Counted from the first letter of the stretch, positions 24,111-36,284 are shown. The stretch: 64,000 bases of DNA from Papaver somniferum (GCF_003573695.1 NC_039362.1:13040063-13104062); one strand, 5' to 3'. Translations and numbers: made by a program. Notes: a model not told the origin generated them from the letters alone.

Positions 24111-24384
24111 TAGAACAACTACTCATTTTTATTGCTCAGTTTCATGAATTATTCTCCACTGAATTTCATAAACTAATAATAATACTCAACAATCGGGCAT
24201 CCGGACTACCACTGAGTAAGCCCCACAAAAATGGTGCAAGTGTACTCGACAATGATGCATGACTGAGCACCCGGATGCAAAAACGAGCATTCAAAAATAT
24301 GGACAGATGAGGAATCCTACGCAAAGCGGGAGAAAAAATAATAAATATTAAAATAATGAAGAGTCGCTCATGGGGACAAGCCCA

Positions 24385-24840
24385 CCGGCCGGCCATGCCC
24401 TAGCCGTGGCCGGTCCCATGCCTCTCCCATTATTTTCCTTATTTTTGTTATTTCGTGAACTCATGAAAACTCCTTGGTTTTCGCAACTTTCCTTGTTTTT
24501 GCAAAACTCATGAATTCTCCATAACTTCATGGATTCATGAAAAATAATATTATAAAATAGGAAAAGGTGTGTGGGATTGGGCAACCTAGCCGGCCGTGCC
24601 CAAGCCGTGGACGGTCCCACACCTTACAATCCTTAGCCTTTTATAATTATTATCCCTCAATTTCACGAAACTCCTCCTTTTCAACGAAAACTCATGGATT
24701 CTCCATAACATCACGATTTCATGAAAAATAATAATATAAAATTAGGAAAAATATTGTGGGACCGGGAAACATAATTTGCCGGTCATGCCCTAGCTGTGGC
24801 CGGTCCCACACCTTGCAATACCTAGTCTTTTATAATTATT
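24385..24840 (+). repeat. Triplicated ~190-bp unit in right E LTR
   Basis: Three units each hold 'tgccctagccgtgg' (or a variant), 'cggtcccacacctt' and a 'ctcatgaaaactcc' tail. The left LTR has only one unit (about 7355-7500). Confidence 0.75.
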
Positions 24841-26456
24841 ATTTTCCTCAATTCATGAAACTCCTTGGTTTGAGCAAAAATCATGATTTCGTCATAATTT
24901 CTCAAATTTTGCTCAAATCATGAAAAACCAAAAGCCAACATGGTCACACGACCGGCTAGCCTCTCATGGAAATTTTAAATGTTAAAGTACTCTTATTTTA
25001 ATATTTACAAAATATTGACCAATTGAGCATACATGCTCATTCCAACAAAAATCAAGAATTTCAGTCAAGATGAAACTCTTCTGAAAATTCACAATGTTGC
25101 TCGAACGCACATTAGAAAATGCTGAAACTCTCAGTATGGAGACACGGAAACCACGGAAACAGGTGCATTCCTTCATGACCGACCAGAGTCATCCCTAGGG
25201 CTTGCAAAAATCCGGTCCCACACATTTTCATAATTCTGACTTAATTTGCTCAATTGCTCATATTGGGCCCAAACCTTGTCCAACAAACTTGGGGATTGCT
25301 CAAACGTCCAAAAACTGGTCCCGTGACTACCAAGAGACGGTCCCATGCTCTCTTGGTTGGTCCCCATCTTTCATACCTCGGTTTTATCACCTAATGCTGA
25401 ATCTAGCAATGTTTCAGTAAATGATGAAATCGGTATTTAATCATCATTCTTTTACCAACTGGTCAACTCAAGACCCTGGTGCACGCTCACTCGAGCATTC
25501 GGGAACCACATGGTCGTCCATCATCCCATGTGGCCTGTCCCTCTTCGCTCATGACCAATTTTCAGCAATTCGTCAAATTTATGAAGGATTGATCGAAAAT
25601 TAGGGTTTCGAACAAACGCTCCACGAATTCATCATTTTGAGCAAGTTCAAACACTAATAAATTTATGTTGATCCAGAAATCAACATCTAAATTAATTACG
25701 TAATATTCAGTAATCTACCAATATTTTTAATTAATATTTTATTGGATCACGTCACCAATAAATAATTCGTCGAATTGAGCAATACTTGCTCAGTTGCTCG
25801 AATAATCCATGTATATTCAGTAACTCATCAATATTGAACAACTCGTCGAATTTACAATATTTGCTCAGACTAGCAACATTAATACTCATGAATCACTGAG
25901 CATTCGTCAATCATGATCGATTCAACGAAACTTAGACTAACTGTCTAATCAGTCAATAACTGACTACTTAAAACACGTCTGCCTTGCAAACTCCACGATT
26001 TGTGAGACATCAATCCCGTCACAAACGGGGGGATATCACTTAGGGTTTTGGTCTGGCGGTCTACGGCACGTGGATTCATCCACGACGAGAAATGTGCGTA
26101 AGTTGTGCAAACGGTTGAAGGAGTTAGCAAAGTAGTGGGTGCACGATCAGTCAAGTCTCCACACGACATGGAACTGACTTTACCACGATCTCCCACTTTC
26201 CCACTCTTTCACCCAAGAAACCGTCACACTTACAGGGATCAATGTGTTCACTACTCTGACAATATAAATAAGTCTTTAAATCCATGATTGAAGAACAAGA
26301 ATTAAATTATCAGTAATCGTTCATACAGAATTTCTCGAGTAACTACTCTCAAGAATTCATCAATCTACCAGAACTTATTCGGACTTACCAGTTCACCAAT
26401 TATTGCAGAAACCTTCAACACATCCACAATCCTTGATCATCATTGATCTCACACAA

Positions 26457-26685
26457 TTGTCACGTTCCCTCCTACAGACCAATCCATCTCCCTCTTTGTG
26501 ACTGATTGACTGTGGAACGACCATTGACTTGGTTTAGGCCGGAGTCTTACAGATTGATCTCTCGAATCTAAGCACTCCCTTTGCAGTGCATCTGTGTGAG
26601 GTTCAACAGTTTGTTTGGTGGAGGAGTCTCGACAACACGCTCGATTCTTCACTTTCCTAAAAAACCAGCAAAACGTTTTCCCCAT
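26457..26685 (-). pseudogene. SIRE-like gag start of the element owning LTR A
   Basis: A frame beginning MGKTFCWFFRKVKNRACC lies about 45 bases after a primer-binding site on the minus strand and is cut by the E LTR end at about 26456; its last codons are E sequence. Position is the only support. No gag domain is recognised in this short piece. Confidence 0.45.
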
Positions 26686-26730
26686 CTACAACTACAAACA
26701 CAGACTTGTTAGGTCTATAAGTGTTTTCAT

Positions 26731-26742
26731 GTTCTGATACCA
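26731..26742 (-). other. Primer-binding site, initiator-Met type (one mismatch)
   Basis: The minus strand reads TGGTATCAGAAC, differing by one base from the PBS of element I, two bases from the end of LTR A. Confidence 0.8.
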
Positions 26743-26744
26743 AT

Positions 26745-28899
26745 TAAAAATGTGGCGGTTGCCAAAATACACCACCAACTTTTTCGTTCGAACCTATGAG
26801 ACAGAACCTAACACAATGGGAAGTAAACCAACTTAATGATCCTTCGAAAAATTTGTATATACGTGAACCGAATTCCAACAAGAGTGAATCTTGTAATCTA
26901 TATTTCAACATACGAATTCCAAGAACAAGTCTTGTAGGTTCACTACAGATTTAACTAAAAAATTATTTAGGATGATTATCGAATTGATTGCATTTACTTG
27001 GTGATTCTAGAGATCAATTTCCAAGTATCAATCAAGTCGTATCCAATAAACTAGGATAGATGTATCTACTTTAATTGATTAACACACAGCCTGTGATATT
27101 TTAATTATAAAGATAAATAATATAATGCCGAAGAAAAATAACAGCAGACACAAAGAATTTTGTTAACGAGGAAAACTGCAAGTGCAGAAAAACCTCGGGA
27201 CCTAGTCTAGTTTGAACACCGCTCTGTATTAAGCAGCTACAGACACTAGACTGCTACCAATTAACTTCGGATTGGAATGTAGTTGAGCCCGAACCCAGTG
27301 TCGCACCGATTCGGGTATAGTCGCGCTCCTTACGTCTCTTGAACCACCCCGGGTTCTACACACTTGATTCCCTAAGTTGACGTCCCACCAACTAAGAGTA
27401 GCTTCAACTTAATTGAAGATTTTTTTTTGGGATTTCGAATCCACAAAACCGCGGTTTTTATTTCCTTTAGATGTGAATCAAGGTTTTGGAAATCTTGTGT
27501 TTGTTTTGTGAAAAATAATTACTAGGTAAAAGTAATATCAAAACAAACTTGTAGATTAGGGATTATTATACTCCTCAAAAATTGGAAGAGAAACCTAATT
27601 TCTACAACAAGAAAAACTAGAATAAATCTAGAGATATCTTGTTAAAAGTTCAAGGAATTTATGAGATACCGTAATTAAAGTTTTCTTTCTAGTTACGATT
27701 TCGACCAACTAGTGTCAGTATACAATCGTGAAACGAAATCTATAAAAACCTAGGGTTTATGATCAAAAACTCTTGAATGGTCTTATATCGGAAGAGAAGA
27801 ACCTTAGAATAGACAAGACGTTGAAAACCTAGATTACAAGTTGTTTAACAATCACGAAGATTATTACTAACTCGACTTTTCGATCCCCAAGGCAAAGACC
27901 TTTATCTCACTCTTGTACACGAAAAACAGAAGCCGTGGAAAACAACATATGAAGCTTACACCAATTTTCCAAGGAATAAATATTTGTAGAATTCACGAAC
28001 CCTTTATTTATACTGAACAGTTATCTTGAAAGCTAAGCTAAGGTAGCTTGAATCCAAAACAAGTTTGAGTTATTTTCCTTTTTCAAGACTCTCCTAATTT
28101 TGGGAGTCTTTCCTAAGTTACAACTCTTCCATAAATAATTAAATAAATAATTACTTTAGCATAAGTTGTATTTTTGTGATTAAATCACAATTTAACTTAG
28201 GAAAGAATTCTAAAATATCACAAACACTTTAATATGGCAATTATTTGTGTTTGGAAGAATAGCCATCTTTCCTAGATGAGGTAACATCAAAAATTTGACT
28301 AAAATAGACTTCTAGTCATGTATTTGCGCTCAAGTCCGTGAACCGCTACAAACAGTTCGTGGCTTGTTTCCTACTAACGAACTGCAAAAGTTACATCAAC
28401 AGTTATAACTATTCCATTAATAAATCACTCATAACGTCTTCGTTATAACTCAGAATTGAGTGATTCTTGACTCCTTGAATTCGTAAGCTCATTAACTATA
28501 ACATGAGAACCTTTCCATAGATAAAGGTTGTCGTCACTAAATTCATGGCTCAAACAACCTCTAGTATATATATACATAAATGCACATTTACCGTCATAGG
28601 AATTGTTCCATAGAGTGAGATTTGTTTCGATGGTTTAGAAAGGTCGAGTTGAACTAGAATTCCAAATAAAATCAGTAATCACATACCTTTGTTGATGAAG
28701 TCCTCGTGGATGTCTTTTTTTTTATATTCAGTCTTCGATCTTCAAGGGTTCGGTGATGTCTAATACTCAACTACACACTTCTAATCCTAAATATGAAACT
28801 TTGACTTTAGTAGACTAGAAATCAAGATATAGTTTTGACAACAATAGTAGACCAGAAATCAAGATACAGTTTTGATAACTAAACTTGATAACAAGCTTA
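26745..28899 (-). repeat. SIRE-like LTR A (5' LTR, truncated)
   Basis: The LTR runs on the minus strand towards its PBS at 26742-26731. TATA box TATAAATAAA at 28012-28003. The conserved short block is at about 27165-27245. The outer end is lost: homology with LTR B stops at 28899, where plus-strand copia sequence begins. From 27974 to 28899 it is nearly identical to LTR B; elsewhere it is about 9-10% different. Confidence 0.8.
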
Positions 28900-29306
28900 C
28901 GATCATATTGCATGTGATGAACTACATGTAAAGTACGAAACAACATGTGAAGTACTACATGTGAAGAGTTGTACCAAGGTTTTATCCCACTGGGTTTTTC
29001 CTTGTCAAAGTTTTAGTAAGGCAACTGATTTCGTCACAAGTCATCAAGGAGAGAACGACATTCGAAGAACTACATTCAAAGCACTATATGTGAAGCACTA
29101 TGTATAAATATTTGTTTTTGAACCACACAAGGGGGAGTGTTATTGTGCCTTTGTCCCATGGATGTGCGTTCCATTAGATGACTAGGTTTTCGGTTCCCTA
29201 TATATATAGAACATTGTATGTATGTAATGGCTAGTGACTCTTTATCAATAAGATGCTTTGCCTTTCTCTCCCAACTCTACATCTTCTCCTACTTTTACCT
29301 AAAACA
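28900..29306 (+). mobile_element. 3' end of a plus-strand Ty1-copia element
   Basis: The sequence has the usual copia tail order: 'ccactgggtttttccttgtc', a spacer, a polypurine tract 'aagggggag' at 29129-29137 and an LTR starting TGTTATTGTG at 29138. A TATA-like 'ctatatatatag' is near 29199 and a 'caataagatg' run near 29247. The LTR probably ends about 29306 (169 bp). It joins LTR A directly at 28899. Confidence 0.7.
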
Positions 29307-29589
29307 TTGTGTTATTTTTTAATTATATTTAGTTAATAATATCAAAGGATATATTTGAATTTTACTATTGATTAGGTCCCCCTATCCATATTTAGGATAT
29401 TAGAACCTAATGAAGCCCCAAAAACCCATAGAGTTTGCAGCCCCAATAATAGGATTCCAAACCAATGTGACTTGAAATCTATTATATTACCAAAATATAT
29501 TTTGTCACCAAAATGTGCATATGCACGATTACCTCAAATACACAAATGGTTGTTAGACTCTAAATTGTCTAAGTGACCTAAAAATTGTT
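29307..29589. other. No gene recognised
   Basis: AT-rich sequence between the copia 3' LTR and the first part of LTR C that can be aligned. It may include the 3' end of LTR C, but I cannot place that end. Confidence 0.4.
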
Positions 29590-30596
29590 TCTTATCCGAA
29601 AATTTCCATGTCACCAAAATTTTGAAACTTGGACGAAAATTGACCATACAAGTTTGTGCTCCTTTAAGTCACTTGGATATGGCAAGACCCTATGCAATAC
29701 GATTCTCCTAGTTGGTGTCCTTTACAAGCCTATGAGTTGCTTCAACTTAAATGAAGACTTTTATGACTATTCTGCCTCTAATACAAAGCTTATTTGATTT
29801 CCTTCAAAAACATGTCCAATTAAGATATAAAAGTCTATATGCTTTGAGGGATCTCCAAGAAAAGAAGATATCAATCAAACTCAAGATTAGCTTGAACTTA
29901 TTCTTTTTAAAAGTTATAGAGATGCCTAATCCATACCTCACAAGAACAATCTAAAAAAATCTAACCATAAGTGATTTGGATATTTATCTTGTAGAACCAC
30001 AAAGTCTAAGACAAAGAGTACTTTGTTTTTCTATCTATCAAGTTCCTAATGTAAAGTTTCGAAAACTTAGAAGATCAATAAGAAGAAGATCTGGATAACA
30101 AGAACTATCAGGTAAAAGATTGCATGTCTGGGCTTCATGAATCCCTTAGTAAAGTCTCTCAAAGTCGTAACCTAATACAGTTTCTCTATAGGAAACCTAG
30201 GTTTTAGAGAATAACTCTGGACGTAATTAGGACGTAGAAGTGTCGGGATTGAGTTTTTGGTGTGCATAGAATCTTCTATTTATATTGATGAACAATTCTA
30301 TACAAATCTGGTTCGTGAAATAGTTTACATATTTGCGAATTTCTTTGTATTCAATCAAGCTAAACTTCGTATAGAATATGCATGAAAGCTTGTGAGAAGT
30401 TTACTTTGAATTTACAAAGAAGATGCATGCAATGGTAAGTATACGTAATACATCATGTGGAGTTCCATAGACCCTTGGTTAAGTGGTTCAGGAACCGTCA
30501 GGCATAAGTAAAGTAATATATTACAAGAATGAATCATTTTGTGAACTATCAAACAGTTTGTGAACTCAAACTCTTATTGTAACTTAGGAACCTTTT

Positions 30597-32790
30597 AGTA
30601 ACGCGGAGGGTACCAAAATACACCACCAACTTTTTCGTGTGGACCTATGAGACAGAACCTAATACAATTGGAAGTAAACCAACTTAATGATCCTTTGTCA
30701 AAGTTGTATATACGTAAACTGAATTCCAACAAGAGTGAATCTTGTAATTTATATTTCAAGATATGAATCCAAGAACAAGTCTTGTAGGTTCACTACAGAT
30801 GTAATTAAAAAACTGTTTAAGTTGATTATCGAATTACTTGCGTTTACTTGGTGATTCCAAAGATCAATTTCCAAGTATTAATCAAGTCATAACCAACAAA
30901 CAAGTATGGATGTATCTACTTTAATTGATTAACAAACAACACGTGATATTTCAATTATAAAGATAAACAATATAATGCGGAAAAAGAAACAACACAGACA
31001 CAAAGAAATAACACAGGCGCTCTGTATTAAGCCGCTATAGACACTAGCCTACTACCAATTAACTTAGGAGTGGAATGTAGTCGAGCCCGAACCCAGTCTC
31101 ACACCGATTCAGGTACAACCGCGCTCCATACGTCTCTTGAACCATGTCGTATTCTACGCACTTGATTCCCTAAGATGACGTCCCACCAACTAAGAGTTGC
31201 CTCAAATTAATTGAAGATTTTTGGGGGTTTTGAATCCACAAAACACCGGTTTTGATTTCCCTTTAGATGTGAATCAAGTTTTTGGAAATCTTGTGGGTTT
31301 TTTTTTTGAGAAAAACAATTACTAGGTAAAAGTAATATCAAAACAAACTTGTAGATTAGGGCTTATTATACTCCTCAAAAATTGGAAGAGAAACCTAATT
31401 TCTACAACAAGAACAACTAGAATAAATCTAGATATATCTTGTTAAAACTTATAAGGAATTTATGATATACCTTAATTGAAGTTTTCTTTCTAGTTCCGAT
31501 TTCGACCAACTAGTGTCGGAATTTATGATATACCTTAATTGAAGTTTTCTTTCTAGTTCCGATTTCGACCAACTAGTGTTGGTAACCGAAATCTATCAAA
31601 ACCTAGGGTTTATGATCAAAAACTCTTGAATGGTCTAATATCAGAAGAAAAGAACCTTAGAATAGACAAGAGGCTGAAAACCTGGATTACAAGTTGTTTA
31701 ACAATCATGAAGATTATTATTAACTCGGATTTGCGATCCCCAGGGGAAAGACCTTTATCTCACTCTTGTTCACGAAGAACAGAAGTCGTGGAAAACAACC
31801 TATGAAGCTTACACCAATTTTCCAAAGAATAAATATTTGTAGAATTCACGAACCCTTTATTTATACTGAACAGTTATCTTGAAAGCTAAGCTAAGGTAGC
31901 TTGAATCCAAAACAAGTTTGAGTTATTTTCCTTTTTCAAGACTCTCCTAATTTTGGGAGTCTTTCCTAAGTTACAACTCTTCCATAAATAATTAAATAAA
32001 TAATTACTTTAGCATAAGTTGTATTTTTGTGATTAAATCACAATTTAACTTAGGAAAGAATTCTAAAATATCAAAAACACTTTAATATGACAATTATTTG
32101 TGTTTGGAAGAATAGCCATCTTTCCTAGATGAGGTAACATCAAAAATTTGACTAAAATAGACTTCTAGTCATGTATTTGCGCTCAAGTCCGTGAACCGCT
32201 ACAAACAGTTCGTGGCTTGTTTCCTACTAACGAACTGCAAAAGTTACATCAACAGTTATAACTATTCCATTAATAAATCACTCATAACGTCTTCGTTATA
32301 ACTCAGAATTGAGTGATTCTTGACTCCTTGAATTCGTAAGCTCATTAACTATAACATGAGAACCTTTCCATAGATAAAGGTTGTCGTCACTAAATTCATG
32401 GCTCAAACAACCTCTAGTATATATATACATAAATGCACATTTACCGTCATAGGAATTGTTCCATAGAGTGAGATTTGTTTCGATGGTTTAGAAAGGTCGA
32501 GTTGAACTAGAATTCCAAATAAAATCAGTAATCACATACCTTTGTTGATGAAGTCCTCGTGGATGTCTTTTTTTTGATATTCAGTCTTCGATCTTCAAGG
32601 GTTCGGTGATGTCTAATACTCAACTACACACTTCTAATCCTAAATCTGAAACTTTGACTTTAGTAGACTAGAAATCAAGATATAGTTTTGACAACAATAG
32701 TAGACCAGAAATCAAGATACAGTTTTGATAACTAAACTTGATAACAAGCTTAAGGTAACAATTTTGAGTTCACCAAGCAATGCTCTAACA
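30597..32790 (-). repeat. SIRE-like solo LTR B
   Basis: 2194 bp, starting TGTTAGAGCA at 32790, flanked by CTTTT at 30592-30596 and 32791-32795, an apparent 5-bp target duplication inside LTR C. No internal element sequence is attached, so it is a solo LTR. It lacks the conserved short block (a junction at about 31015) and has a 65-bp tandem duplication at about 31454-31585. TATA box at 31865-31856. Confidence 0.75.
31454..31585 (-). repeat. 65-bp tandem duplication in LTR B
   Basis: 'ggaatttatgatatacc' through 'gaccaactagtgt' occurs twice in direct succession. LTR A has it once, near 27655-27720. Confidence 0.85.
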
Positions 32791-33391
32791 CTTTTTATTT
32801 TTGCAAGTTCGTTTGTGTACTTGGAAACAAAAGTTGTGCATGAACCATTCAGAATCATCTAGATCACGGACTATACAAATCAGTTTGTGTACGTTTGAAT
32901 CAAATAATGTCTGGTACTATCTCAAAATCGACTAGTTCGTGGGCTGAGCAATTCAGTTCGTGCACGCGAGTTAATTGAGAAAAAAATAACAAGTCTTTAT
33001 ATTTAAAAGTTCAAGTTCGTGAACTGGTAAAACTGTTTATGAACTTTAAGAACTAACTTGACTAACTCCTTAGCTTGCATTCTTTTTTGCAAATATTCAT
33101 CATGATATTAAATTCATACGACTTGCATCAATATATAAAATGGTAGATAATACAAGTGAATAAGATAGTCAATCTTCACATACCTTTGTTTATAAGTAAT
33201 CGTTGACGCCATCTTCAGTCTTAAATCTTTAAGGTCGATTGGTGAATTATGATGCTCAACTACCATGCTCAAATCCTAGTCTGAGACTGGTTTTAGTAGA
33301 CTATAAATCAAGATATAGTTCAGATTAACTAAAACTGACAACAAGCTTGACATACCAAAACTTGTGAGTTTGACCGAGCGGTGCTCTAACA

Positions 33392-34325
33392 TATCCAAGG
33401 ACAGATCCCTACTAGTAATGACCAGTTCAAGGACCGATCATGACAGAATAATCTTTAAAAGTGATTTTTCCAGGTTTGTACAGGCTTTCAAAAAAAAGGA
33501 TGCAGTAATGGAAGAAATGGTGCATACAAAACGTGTTTGGGATTTACAGTTTGCTAGACCTCCAAATGAGAATGAAATTCTAGATGTGGTTAAACTATTG
33601 CAGGTGATTGGTGATCTTGGTACCATTATTGCTTCTGATGTGGTTGTGGATGATAGAGTCTGATTATAGTAATGAGAAAGGTTTTTTGGTGGCTAATTCT
33701 TATGCAGCTTTGGAAACTGATGATTTTATTTCTTTCTCTGATAAGCAATTGTGGAATCCAAGAATACCTTTGAAAGTATCTTTTTTGGTTTGGATATTGT
33801 GTTTCAATAGAGCTCCCACATTAGATGGTTTATATAGTGCATGTCTTGTTAAGAATGATAGTTGTCTCTTCTGCAATAAGCATTCTGAGACTAGTTCACA
33901 CCTTTTCCTTCTTTGCAACTTAACTTTTGATCTTTGGTCTTATTTTTTGAGTAGTTTTGGGATCAGTTGGTCTTTCACTAGTGATGTTAGAAGAACACTT
34001 TGGGAACTGAGGAATAAAAAAAGCAAGAACAAGCCTAAAAGACTATGGGGATACTTACTTTTTCCAATCTGTTAGTATATTTGGATAGAGAGGAACAACA
34101 GATTATACAACAATGTATCTAGAAATTTGAAGCAAATTGTATTGAGGTTAAGTCACTGTTGCTCAACAGGACCCTGAACATTGATATTTTTTCAGATTTT
34201 AGCTTGTCCACTCTCATCTGTAATTGGGATGTTGTGACACACACATCCACGTAACTTTTGTTTCATGTCACTTTGTTGGTGACTGTTACTTTTGTAAAAT
34301 TTTCCCTTTTCTGTCAAAAAAATAA
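33392..34325 (+). pseudogene. L1-type LINE 3' end (RT C-terminal zinc domain)
   Basis: The peptide RVWDLQFARPPNENEILDVV, then (after a frameshift near 33660) LWNPRIPLKVSFLVWILCFN and CLFCNKHSETSSHLFLLCNL form the zf-RVT domain that ends ORF2 of plant L1 LINEs. After the stop at 34073-34075 come the 3' untranslated region and a short A-rich end near 34316-34325. It is 5' truncated at LTR C, as is usual for LINEs or because of that insertion. Confidence 0.8.
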
Positions 34326-34734
34326 TTAATTAGTAACTCAAAATTTACATTATCACTTAGAAATTGGCCAGTAACACAAAATATGCCTTGAAACTAGCAC
34401 TAAACACGAAGTTTATAAAAAAAAGAAAAAAAATTGTATGGTAAGTGACTAAAATATATCCGTGTGATCCAAAATTTATCTAAAAACGGTCAATCTGATC
34501 CAATATATGCACCCGTTGACTCAAAATATGTCATGTGAAATAAAATGACTCACATGATACAAAATTGTTATTGAGGTTAAGTCACTGTTACTACTAGTTG
34601 GGTCACCACCGTTACTTGAGACACATTGGTTATTGTTTGAGACACTTTGGTTACTTTATAGACACTATTACTACTAGTTGGGTCATTGTTACCTTGATTG
34701 CATCAGGCAATCTAAACTTAAAAAACTCCAGTTC
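34326..34734. other. AT-rich spacer, no gene
   Basis: Contains a short direct repeat 'ttactactagttgggtca' at about 34586 and 34669, and an echo of the LINE tail ('attgaggttaagtcactgtt' at 34138 and 34570). No frame is supported. Confidence 0.5.
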
Positions 34735-35032
34735 ATGTCATTTGCATGTTCTGATGAACATTGGGTTGGAGCCTAATGCTTTGATACATATTGGTTTTGT
34801 TTTCAAAATCAATTTGTTCCGAAATATTTGTTCCTCTCCTTTGCGAGATAGAAGAAGGTCTTCTGAAACTGCTCTTAGGTCTGATATGATAGAATTGATA
34901 GGCGAGAATTGGTGAAAATACTCTAACTTGAATGACTTTTATATGATCTTGAAATATCTTTGTAAGGTTTCCGGTTACCTAAATCGGCATTATCAATATA
35001 TGTTCTGAGGCTTGCCTCTTTTCCGGAAAAAA
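34735..35032 (+). mobile_element. Possible second LINE 3' end
   Basis: A plus-strand frame ends near 34913 (ALRSDMIELIGENW), followed by 'atcaatatatgttctgaggc' and an A-rich end at about 35026-35032. This layout resembles a plant LINE 3' untranslated region, but no RT motif is present. Confidence 0.3.
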
Positions 35033-35464
35033 ACATGATACAAAATTGCCTCCCTCTATTCCAAAATATGCTAAGTGATTACTTTAAAAATCATCGCACA
35101 TCTCTCAAAATAATTTGTCGTCCAAAACCTATCTCGTTATTTGAAATGCTAATTGTGAATCGGAATATATAAATGTGAACTAAAATTTGGTTGGATATCA
35201 GAAGCAGATGTCTTGTTTTTACTTTGCAGAAAATTAATATTTTTTGTCTCTAAAAGTCATTCTGAAATTGAAATTGTATACGCAAATTAACTTCTGAACT
35301 TTCTTCTTCCGTAAGTAACGTCCAAACTTTGAATCTAACTTTTAGAAATTAATTTATTTACATTTTCCTTCACCAGAAAAATAAATAATAGTTAACAAAT
35401 CATCAAAAAAAAATTTTTTTTGAAGCAATGGCAAATCTTGGATGTGCAGTTTCTACTCATCTGT

Positions 35465-35640
35465 AGAAATATCTCGGTCAGTTTGAAATTTGTTTGAATC
35501 AAAACTGATTTTGGACATGGTTACCAAATTATTTGCCAAACAAGCTTTATGCAGAAACATAGTGAAATCAGCAATTAAGGTAACCTAACTGGATGATGCT
35601 AAAAATAGTCATATATCAACATCTGAAACTTTTAAGATTT
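35465..35640 (+). repeat. Direct repeat, copy 1 (copy 2 at 36565-36785)
   Basis: Shared words in order are 'aatatctcggtca', 'gttac/gcttaccaa', 'tttgcca', 'atgcagaaac', 'gtgaaatcagca', 'aactgga/gatgctaaaaa', 'catatatcaacatct' and 'cttttaagat'. The Harbinger-type MITE begins nine bases after this copy. Copy 2 runs up to the MULE flank. Confidence 0.65.
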
Positions 35641-35649
35641 ATTTACTTA

Positions 35650-36201
35650 GAGCGTCCACAGTGGTAGAGTAAACCCAAATATTTGGTCTTTTGAACAGAC
35701 GTAGTGGAACGTACTATCGATCAAATTTTGATCAACGACTAAAACCCAGATATAGTCGAGCGTTGATATATTTCACGCCCCACCACCAGGCGGACATATA
35801 GTGCACGTCCCACATCAGGCGTTGGTATAGTCTACGCCCCACACCAGGCGTTGGTATAGTTTACGTTTCACATGGGGCGTACGTAAAGTCTACGCCCCAT
35901 TTTTTTTTTTTTAATTATTTTGTATGGGGCGGGCATTATACCCCCGCCCCATTCTTTGTTTCCAAAATCATTTTAGTGGGGCGGGCATTATACCTCCGCC
36001 CCACTTCTTTCATTTTTTTTTTTTAATGCACGTCCCAATCAGGCGTTGGTATAGTCTACGCCCCACACCAGGCGAATGTATAATGTACGTCTGACCAAAT
36101 TTAGTCTTTCCACCGTAGCGTCATACACCATACTAAACCCAAAATTTGATCTTTTTTTCCCTCTTTGGTCTTTGGTTATACTCGAACCACTGCAGTTGCT
36201 G
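35650..36201 (+). mobile_element. PIF/Harbinger-type MITE with internal minisatellite
   Basis: Target duplications TTA at 35647-35649 and 36202-36204 flank inverted ends: GAGCGTCCACAGTGGTAGAG on the left and, reversed, CAGCAACTGCAGTGGTTCGA on the right. No transposase is inside. The middle (about 35760-36110) is filled with a roughly 30-bp GC-rich repeat ('caggcgttggtatagtctac', 'gccccacac') and two T-runs, one copy set pointing each way. Confidence 0.7.
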
Positions 36202-36284
36202 TTAGGACCTTAGTCATGAATAGGAAGATTAGTTTGTTTTTTGTTTTCCATCTTTGTTTTTTTCCAATAGAACGAACCAGATTA

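Larger units (their letters stand above)
23350..26456 (+). repeat. Long gypsy-type LTR 'E', right copy
   Basis: It matches the left copy from 23599 to 26407 and continues to about 26456, where SIRE-like gag sequence takes over. TATA box TATAAATA at 26263-26270. The first 250 bp (23350-23598) have no clear counterpart in the left copy and the TGTTGACGG start is not seen, so its left boundary is uncertain. It is longer than the left copy mainly because of two expanded tandem arrays. Confidence 0.65.
29590..33391 (-). repeat. SIRE-like LTR C, split by LTR B
   Basis: The outer end starts TGTTAGAGCACCGCTCGGTC at 33391 and runs to 32791. It resumes at 30596 and goes to about 29590. The 29650-29830 stretch aligns with R-U5 of LTR A ('gttgcttcaacttaaatgaag'). 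A TATA-like TATAAATAG is at about 30285-30293. LTR C is the most diverged of the group. LTR B sits inside it. Confidence 0.65.

Noticed and set aside
6295..26456. Reading both E LTRs as one 20-kb element inserted into a single SIRE-like element
   Set aside because: The flanks do not share a 5-bp duplication (left gctac, right attgt), and the gag sequence on the two sides comes from different parts of the gag leader, so the halves do not rejoin.
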